Origin: Thermofilum sp. NZ13
GTDB taxonomy: Archaea > Thermoproteota > Thermoprotei > Thermofilales > Thermofilaceae
Length of the DNA: 64,000 bases
Direction: 5' to 3'
Assembly: GCA_002855745.1 (NCBI GenBank)
Contig: NDWX01000002.1
Location: 1 to 64,000, forward strand
Part shown: in pieces, positions 58,977-64,000 of the stretch
How positions within the stretch are numbered: the stretch's first letter is position 1
Layout of the letters: the number at the start of each line of letters is the position of its first letter
Position numbers and translations under genes: made by a program
Notes under the pieces: model-generated
The model's database searches: none
What the model was told of the DNA's origin: nothing
Seen by the model: the letters and a program-made list of their open reading frames with translations, nothing else

Positions 58977-59705
58977 TTAAATTTGCAGGATGGCTGTGAA
59001 GTGGGAGTCACTTGGCGCAGCCTCCCTCCACGCGGTTCCGAGCGCGACCATCGCCAAACCACCCACTACGTGCGCATTAGCCTTCTCGACGATGCTGACT
59101 AGCGCCTTCAGTGTTCTACCACTCCGGAACAGGTCATCGGCTATTAGAACCCTGTCCCCGCTTCTCAGCAGGTCGGCGGGGAGGTAGAGGTGGACGTAGG
59201 AGGGCGGATCCCTCAGGAACAGGCCCGCCTCGAGGTACCTGAGCGTCGGGCTCTCGCGCTCCCTCCTCGCGGCTGCCAGCTTAGCGCCTAGGAAGGAGGC
59301 CGTCAGAGTAGCTAGGGGTATACCGTTAGTTGCCGCTGTTACCACGGCGTCCACCCTGCTCCTGAAAAGCGTGAAGGCAACCGAGGCCGCGAGCTCCAAG
59401 AGCTGGGTGTTGTAAGCTATTAGCGGGACGTTCACGACGCCCTGGGAGTCGACCTCCACCGCCTTTCTGAAAGCCTGCGCGACGAGTCCACTGCGGTAGA
59501 TTACCTCGAGTATGGTGTAAGCTTTCTCGGGCGAGGGGAGGACTACGCCGCTGAGGTAGCGGCTAAGGTCGACGGGCGAGATCTCAATCCCCGAGGCGTA
59601 GAGAGTGTCGAGTATTTGGCGCGGCTGAACGTAAGAGCGCAGGGCGCGGAGCGCCTTCTGGCACGCAACCTGCGCAACGGCCTCATCGATGCGGCGAGTC
59701 TGCAT
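58977..59705 (-). CDS. HTH plus phosphoribosyltransferase-domain protein, probable transcription regulator (GfcR/PurR-like)
   Basis: A 242-residue protein from ATG 59705. The N-terminus (YVQPRQILDTLYASGIEISP then VDLSRYLSGVVLPSPEKAY) is a helix-turn-helix. The C-terminus holds the PRTase site RVLIADDLFRSGRTLKALVS and DAVVTAATNGIPLATLTASF. Proteins of this layout (GfcR in haloarchaea) control sugar metabolism genes. It is divergent from the ECF transporter operon, with shared AT-rich promoter DNA. Confidence 0.72.
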   Translation of the reverse strand: MQTRRIDEAVAQVACQKALRALRSYVQPRQILDTLYASGIEISPVDLSRYLSGVVLPSPEKAYTILEVIYRSGLVAQAFRKAVEVDSQGVVNVPLIAYNTQLLELAASVAFTLFRSRVDAVVTAATNGIPLATLTASFLGAKLAAARRERESPTLRYLEAGLFLRDPPSYVHLYLPADLLRSGDRVLIADDLFRSGRTLKALVSIVEKANAHVVGGLAMVALGTAWREAAPSDSHFTAILQI

Positions 59706-59727
59706 ATTATCAGAGTAAAGCTAATGT

Positions 59728-59737
59728 CTTATAAAAT
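59728..59737 (-). promoter_or_regulatory. TATA box of the HTH-PRTase gene
   Basis: attttataag on the minus strand, about 27 bp before ATG 59705, the spacing of a leaderless gene. Confidence 0.45.
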
Positions 59738-59757
59738 TTTCTTTTTAAAATAAAGAT

Positions 59758-59769
59758 AAATTTATAAAG
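59758..59769 (+). promoter_or_regulatory. TATA box of the ECF transporter operon
   Basis: aaatttataaag lies about 27 bp before GTG 59791, so transcription probably starts at the first codon. It is shared with the divergent regulator promoter. Confidence 0.5.
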
Positions 59770-59790
59770 TCATGCAAACATGCTTCGCAC

Positions 59791-60585
59791 GTGACGGGGA
59801 AAGCACAGGTTAAGAGACGAGTTACCTGGGCCCACATAGTGTCGTTCGTCCTGGCGACTGCTATCGCGTACGTCCTCGCAGTCCTGTCCTCGCTCATATT
59901 CCCCGTACTCGGCGCTCCGGGAGTTTCCGCGCTGTACGTTGCGACAGCCGTCTACGTTCCTCTAGGTGTCTGGATGGGGATGTGGGGGGCGCTGGCCGGC
60001 TATTTCAGCTGCTTCTTCCTGGGTCTGTACCCCAGCGGGTACACCGTCATTCAGTCCGCTATATGGTCTTTCGCTGACTTCATCGAGGCGTTTATCCCTG
60101 CTCTGATTTTCAGGCTTCTCAGAGTAGACCCTAACTTTGCCGTTAAGCGCGGGAAGGCGGCTAAACTGTTCCCAGTCTTTGTATCGCTGGGTTCGATTAT
60201 ACTTATACTGGGCATCGTGGTGCAGGTGCTCTGGGGGGCCTTAGGGGAACCTTTCACGACCTTCTACGTCGGGAGCGTCTACACTGGCTTGGCGCTAGCT
60301 GTAGTGGGCATCGTTCTGGGGCTCCTTGTAGGCGACGCTAAAACCTGGGGAGCGTATACGGCGGGGATCATACTGACGGCTTTGCTCTCTGGCATCTGGG
60401 GGGCAGGTACGCTCACGGTCTTCAACTTTCCGCCGCCGCTGCCCGCTGAGCTGTTCTGGCCCGTCTTCACGGGGTGGGTTATCGGGGACCTTATAGTACT
60501 CTCGGTGCTCTCAACACCAATACTAACAGCACTAACGCCTATCTTCAAGCGAACAGGGCTGTACGTTGAGGGTTGGTGGAGCTAG
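59791..60585 (+). CDS. ECF transporter substrate-binding (S) component-like membrane protein
   Basis: A 264-residue protein from GTG 59791 with six or seven helices: VLATAIAYVLAVLSSLIF, LYVATAVYVPLGVWMGMWGA, IILILGIVVQVLWGAL, GLALAVVGIVLGLLVGDAKT. The middle loop IQSAIWSFADFIEAFIPALI resembles S components. It is followed 3 bp later by the T component and then a double ATPase, the full ECF set. The substrate is unknown. Confidence 0.7.
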   Translation: MTGKAQVKRRVTWAHIVSFVLATAIAYVLAVLSSLIFPVLGAPGVSALYVATAVYVPLGVWMGMWGALAGYFSCFFLGLYPSGYTVIQSAIWSFADFIEAFIPALIFRLLRVDPNFAVKRGKAAKLFPVFVSLGSIILILGIVVQVLWGALGEPFTTFYVGSVYTGLALAVVGIVLGLLVGDAKTWGAYTAGIILTALLSGIWGAGTLTVFNFPPPLPAELFWPVFTGWVIGDLIVLSVLSTPILTALTPIFKRTGLYVEGWWS

Positions 60586-60588
60586 AGG

Positions 60589-61416
60589 ATGCCAACCATA
60601 CTTGAGGAGCTAGTAGGAGTGAGAGCGAACCCCACGGTCTACAGCAGGCTAGACGGCTCTGTGAAGATACTGGTACCGCTTTTTATATCCCTTGACGTCA
60701 TCTTTGTGCGGGACCTACTCTCAGCTTCTCTCCTAGTTCTGGTATCGCTGGGGTTCGCTATTCTAGCCGGTGTTCCGTTAAGGTTCCTGAAGTCCTACAT
60801 GCTCCTAGTCTCCAGCCTTTCAGTCTTCATCGTCCTCTCATTCGTCCTCTTCACTCAGGTCCCCGGAAAACCGCTGTTCTCGGCTACCCTGCTGAGCCTG
60901 AGGGCGGAAAGAGGGGTCTGGGAGTGGAGGCTCGTGGTCACCGACGCTGCTCTATCTAAAGCCGCCTTCTTCATCGCCCGCATTCTCGCGATGATCCTCG
61001 TAGCGACAATATTCGTGGCAACGGTCTCGGACAGGGATGTTGTGTGGGGTCTCCGCCGCCTCGGCCTGCCGGCGGGGCTAGCGGTCTCCGCGTCTCTCTT
61101 CTTCAGGGGTCTGAGCTTCTTTGTCTCCGACTTCTACACCGTTCGGGAGGCAATGATGGCTAGGGGCGTTGACTTCGAGAGGACTAGCCTGGCGAGGCGA
61201 TTCCTGCTTTACGCCAACGCGCTGATCCCCCTGCTTTCACTGATGGTGACCAGGAGCCTGGAGATATCGCTGGCCCTAGAGTCCAGGGGCATCGCCCCCT
61301 CCACGAGGTTCACCACAAGGTACCATCGCCGCGGGTTAACGCGGTTGGACTTAGCAATCCTCGCCGTAGCTGTAACCGCTACGGTGTTATTCGCGTGGTG
61401 GTCCCTATGCTCGTAG
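60589..61416 (+). CDS. ecfT: ECF transporter transmembrane (T) component
   Basis: A 275-residue protein from ATG 60589. It has four to five helices and the two coupling motifs of EcfT: REAMMARGVDFERT (ARG) and ALESRGIAPSTRF (SRG), which contact the two ATPase domains. It overlaps the ABC gene by 10 bp. Confidence 0.82.
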   Translation: MPTILEELVGVRANPTVYSRLDGSVKILVPLFISLDVIFVRDLLSASLLVLVSLGFAILAGVPLRFLKSYMLLVSSLSVFIVLSFVLFTQVPGKPLFSATLLSLRAERGVWEWRLVVTDAALSKAAFFIARILAMILVATIFVATVSDRDVVWGLRRLGLPAGLAVSASLFFRGLSFFVSDFYTVREAMMARGVDFERTSLARRFLLYANALIPLLSLMVTRSLEISLALESRGIAPSTRFTTRYHRRGLTRLDLAILAVAVTATVLFAWWSLCS

Positions 61417-63065
61417 CGGAGGTTAAGGATCTCTACTGGAGGTACCGAGGCTCGAAGGAGCCAGCTCTGAGAGGCATTACCCTAGAGGTTAGGGATGGAG
61501 AGTTCCTGGCTATCACCGGGCCGAGCGGCTCTGGGAAAACCACTCTGATCCTAGCCCTCACGGGCATAGTCCCTCAGAGGGTGCCGGGGGAGTTCAGCGG
61601 CAAAGTACTGGTTCTCGGACGCGACAATGCGACGACTGATGTTTCCGAGCTGGCGAGGGACGTCGGCGTAGTGTTCGAGGACCCCGAGATTCAGTTCGTG
61701 ATGAGCACAGTTGAGGACGAGATAGTCCTAGGGTTAGAGCCCCTCGGTCTGGACGAGGGTGAGGTGAAGGAAAGGCTGCGCTGGGCCCTGGGCCTCGTAG
61801 GACTGGACGAGTCTTTTCTGCAGCGCACTCCGAACCAGCTGTCGGGGGGTGAGAAGCAGCGCGTAGCTATAGCTTCTGCTGTCGCCAGGATGCCGAGGCT
61901 ACTGCTCCTCGACGAGCCGACCTCCGACCTAGACCCAGCAGGCAAGGAGGAGGTGGTCTCGGCCATCAGGAGGCTGAGGGACGAGTACAGAGCCACCATC
62001 GTCATGGTGGAGCACGAGCCCGAGCTGATCGAGGAGTTCGCTGACAGGCTGGTGGTGATCGATGGCGGAAGGGTGGTGCTGGAGGGTAGCCCGAGCGAGG
62101 TCTACGAGCTGGGTGAAGCCGCGAAGCGGCACGCTGCCTACCCCCCTGAGCACGTCGAGCTGGCGGAGAGGCTGAAGGTCAGCCCCCCGCGGCTCGACCA
62201 GCTCATAAAGGCGGCGCGAGAAGGAGCGGTGAGCATCCAACCTATCTGCGACTCCGTACCCCCCTTGAGCTATCAGAGAGAGGTCGTGGCCTCAGTCAAG
62301 GACGTCTGGTTCTCCTACACGAAGGGTATTGACGTCCTCAGGGGGGTCAGCCTCGAGCTACGCGCGGGCGAGCTAGTCGCCCTCATGGGCCCGAACGGGA
62401 GCGGCAAAACTACGCTCTCGAAGATCATCGCAGGCCTCCTGAAGCCCAGGAGAGGAACAGTCATCGTCGACGGGGTTAGCATCGACAAATACACGCGCCT
62501 AGAGCTTGCGGCGAAGGTCGCCTACATCTACCAGAACCCGCAGCACCAGATTTTCAACCCAACCGTGTGGGACGAGGTCTCGTTCGGGTGGAGGATCCGG
62601 GGCGTGCCCGAAGAGGTCTACTCGGAGAGAGTTCGGGAGGCGTTGGAGCTCTTCGGGCTTAGTGGGCTTGAAGGCGAGCACCCCTTCTTCCTCAGCAAGG
62701 GTGAGAAAAGGAGGCTCGCGATAGCCAGCGTATACACACTGGAGCCCAAGCTCCTAATAGTCGACGAGCCGACAACGGGGCAGGACAGGAGGCTCAGCGA
62801 GCAGCTGATGGCCACCTTCAAGTCCTTCGCGGAGCGCGGTAAATCTGTTCTCGTAGTGACCCACAACGTGAACCTAGTGCTGAAGTACGCTGACAGGCTC
62901 GTAGTTATGGTCTCTGGCAGGGTTGTTGCTGACGGGCACCCAAAGGTGGTGCTGAGCGACGACTCCGTGGTCAGGGAGGCGAGGCTGAGGCAGCCCGCAG
63001 AAATAAGGGTGTGCAAGGAGGCCGGCCTCAGCCCTCTTCCGGGCTACACGCATCGACCTCCATAG
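61407..63065 (+). CDS. ecfA: ECF transporter double ATPase (fused A-A')
   Basis: ATG 61407 gives 552 residues. Two ABC domains: Walker [15 protein letters not shown] and [14 protein letters not shown]; signature [17 protein letters not shown] and [17 protein letters not shown]; Walker [14 protein letters not shown] and [14 protein letters not shown]-loops are present in the first (EDPEIQFVM) and second (YQNPQHQIF). The fused arrangement replaces separate EcfA1 and EcfA2. The 3' end overlaps the convergent gene by 38 bp. Confidence 0.88.
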   Translation: MLVAEVKDLYWRYRGSKEPALRGITLEVRDGEFLAITGPSGSGKTTLILALTGIVPQRVPGEFSGKVLVLGRDNATTDVSELARDVGVVFEDPEIQFVMSTVEDEIVLGLEPLGLDEGEVKERLRWALGLVGLDESFLQRTPNQLSGGEKQRVAIASAVARMPRLLLLDEPTSDLDPAGKEEVVSAIRRLRDEYRATIVMVEHEPELIEEFADRLVVIDGGRVVLEGSPSEVYELGEAAKRHAAYPPEHVELAERLKVSPPRLDQLIKAAREGAVSIQPICDSVPPLSYQREVVASVKDVWFSYTKGIDVLRGVSLELRAGELVALMGPNGSGKTTLSKIIAGLLKPRRGTVIVDGVSIDKYTRLELAAKVAYIYQNPQHQIFNPTVWDEVSFGWRIRGVPEEVYSERVREALELFGLSGLEGEHPFFLSKGEKRRLAIASVYTLEPKLLIVDEPTTGQDRRLSEQLMATFKSFAERGKSVLVVTHNVNLVLKYADRLVVMVSGRVVADGHPKVVLSDDSVVREARLRQPAEIRVCKEAGLSPLPGYTHRPP

Positions 63066-63963
63066 CTCTCTCTAGCCCCTTCTTTCTCCTCTCGTAAACC
63101 TCTTCAAGCCATCTCTCGTACCAGGAGGCTTTCAGCACAGCCCCCCGCAGCTCCTCCAAGCTCTTCAAGCTCCGCCCGAGGTGCTCTCCTATCCTCCCCC
63201 GCTCGTAGCCAAACCCGTTGAACAGAAGGCACTGCCTCTCGCTCCAGTCCCCCGGCTGGTCCATCCCCGGGAAGTACTCTAGCGCCATAGCCTTGAAGGC
63301 CTCCGGTGTCGTGACACCTGCAATGGTCTTGCCGGCGTCGACCCCGGCGGGACCTATGTCGGGGCCGTAGAGGGGCATGTCGTAGTTGTTCGAAGCCAGC
63401 GCGGCGTAATCCTGGATGGCGAAGAAGAAGGGCGCGACCCCCCTCTTCTCGAGAAACTCACCCACAGCACGCGCCCCCTGCTCGGAGATAAAGCCGTATA
63501 TAACGGCTCTCTCGAGCTGAGCGCCCTGGAACCCTGCCACATCGAGGGTGAGGCTGAGAGCCTGGATGAGCGTTCTCCCGGTTGCAATAGTGTCGGCGAC
63601 TACTAGGGTCTTCTCGCCGCCTGACAGCTCGCTAACCTGAGCGTTTACCACGTGCGGCTGCGCATCTGCGTGCTTCTCCCCCGCACCTCCGGCGTAGGCA
63701 ACCCGGAGGAACTGCTTCTTCAAGTCGAAGCCGAACTCCTGGAGAGCGACGTCCAGCCTGTAGCCCTGCGAGCCTCTTAGAACGTGGACGAAGACGACGG
63801 GAAGAGACCCCTGCTCCAGCTGCTTTAAGTAGCCGGCCACGAGGCGTGCAGGGCTCATGCTGAGAGAGTCCAGCTCCCTGCCGACGATCTCCGGACTGCT
63901 TGCAATGAGGGCCCCTTCACGGGAGTGGACGATGAAGGCCTCACCAGGTACCTCCAGCCGCAC
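63028..63963 (-). CDS. Phosphoribosyltransferase-domain protein of unknown substrate
   Basis: A 311-residue protein on the minus strand starting at GTG 63963. The PRPP-binding motif is KTLVVADTIATGRTLIQALS, preceded by PVVFVHVLRGSQGYRL. The C-terminal 150 residues (PLYGPDIGPAGVDAGKTIAG; LEYFPGMDQPGDWSERQCLL) are not found in ordinary PRTases and have no function I recognise. It could be a nucleobase salvage enzyme or regulator related to ECF substrate use. The true start could be further downstream. Confidence 0.6.
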   Translation of the reverse strand: MRLEVPGEAFIVHSREGALIASSPEIVGRELDSLSMSPARLVAGYLKQLEQGSLPVVFVHVLRGSQGYRLDVALQEFGFDLKKQFLRVAYAGGAGEKHADAQPHVVNAQVSELSGGEKTLVVADTIATGRTLIQALSLTLDVAGFQGAQLERAVIYGFISEQGARAVGEFLEKRGVAPFFFAIQDYAALASNNYDMPLYGPDIGPAGVDAGKTIAGVTTPEAFKAMALEYFPGMDQPGDWSERQCLLFNGFGYERGRIGEHLGRSLKSLEELRGAVLKASWYERWLEEVYERRKKGLERAMEVDACSPEEG

Positions 63964-64000
63964 TCTTATAACCCCAGCCTCCCTGCTACCGTAAACGGTT

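Overview
The window looks like a chromosomal segment of a hyperthermophilic Thermoproteota archaeon, most like Thermofilum. The grounds are leaderless genes behind TATA boxes, many GTG/TTG starts, PaREP1-family genes, HEPN/MNT and VapBC toxin-antitoxin pairs, and a phosphotransferase system (HPr and enzyme I), which is rare in this phylum. The genus is inferred from gene content; no search was run.

Layout. 1-230 is the tail of a multi-spanning membrane protein. 270-2960 holds HEPN/MNT toxin-antitoxin genes, intact and decayed. 3.1-20.3 kb is a glycosyltransferase cluster for surface glycans or N-glycans; from about 5.2 kb it becomes much more AT-rich than its surroundings and contains several broken genes. 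20.4-22.2 kb holds a broken methyltransferase and a broken GT2 gene. 22.4-25.9 kb is a complete dTDP-L-rhamnose operon in the order rmlA-rmlB-rmlD-rmlC, followed by a small P-loop kinase-like gene, a nucleotidyltransferase-fold gene and a frameshifted GT2 gene. 28.2-31.3 kb holds remnants of a second copy of this block.

From 29 to 50 kb is an accessory island. It carries five paralogues of a coiled-coil plus PD-(D/E)XK-like protein, PaREP1 genes, retropepsin-like genes and many toxin-antitoxin modules in every state of decay. A GC-rich, hairpin-packed element of about 254 bp occurs here in two near-identical and two diverged copies; three of them lie inside toxin genes.

From 46 kb the content becomes mostly housekeeping: a WHy/LEA14-like protein, an SDH-type membrane serine protease, a 2-hydroxyacid dehydrogenase, then a sugar block. 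The sugar block has HPr and enzyme I (convergent), NagA, a GlmS homologue whose catalytic cysteine is glycine, a mannose-family PTS IID protein with a IIC-like N-terminal stub, a HAD phosphatase, an HTH-phosphoribosyltransferase regulator, and an ECF transporter (S, T and fused A-A). My reading is that GlcNAc-6-P is deacetylated by NagA and GlcN-6-P is then deaminated by the glutaminase-dead GlmS-like protein, with PTS genes alongside. This pathway is inference.

The main candidates for something undescribed are the structured element, the constant-head/variable-tail nuclease-like family, and the glutaminase-dead GlmS beside NagA and an incomplete archaeal PTS.
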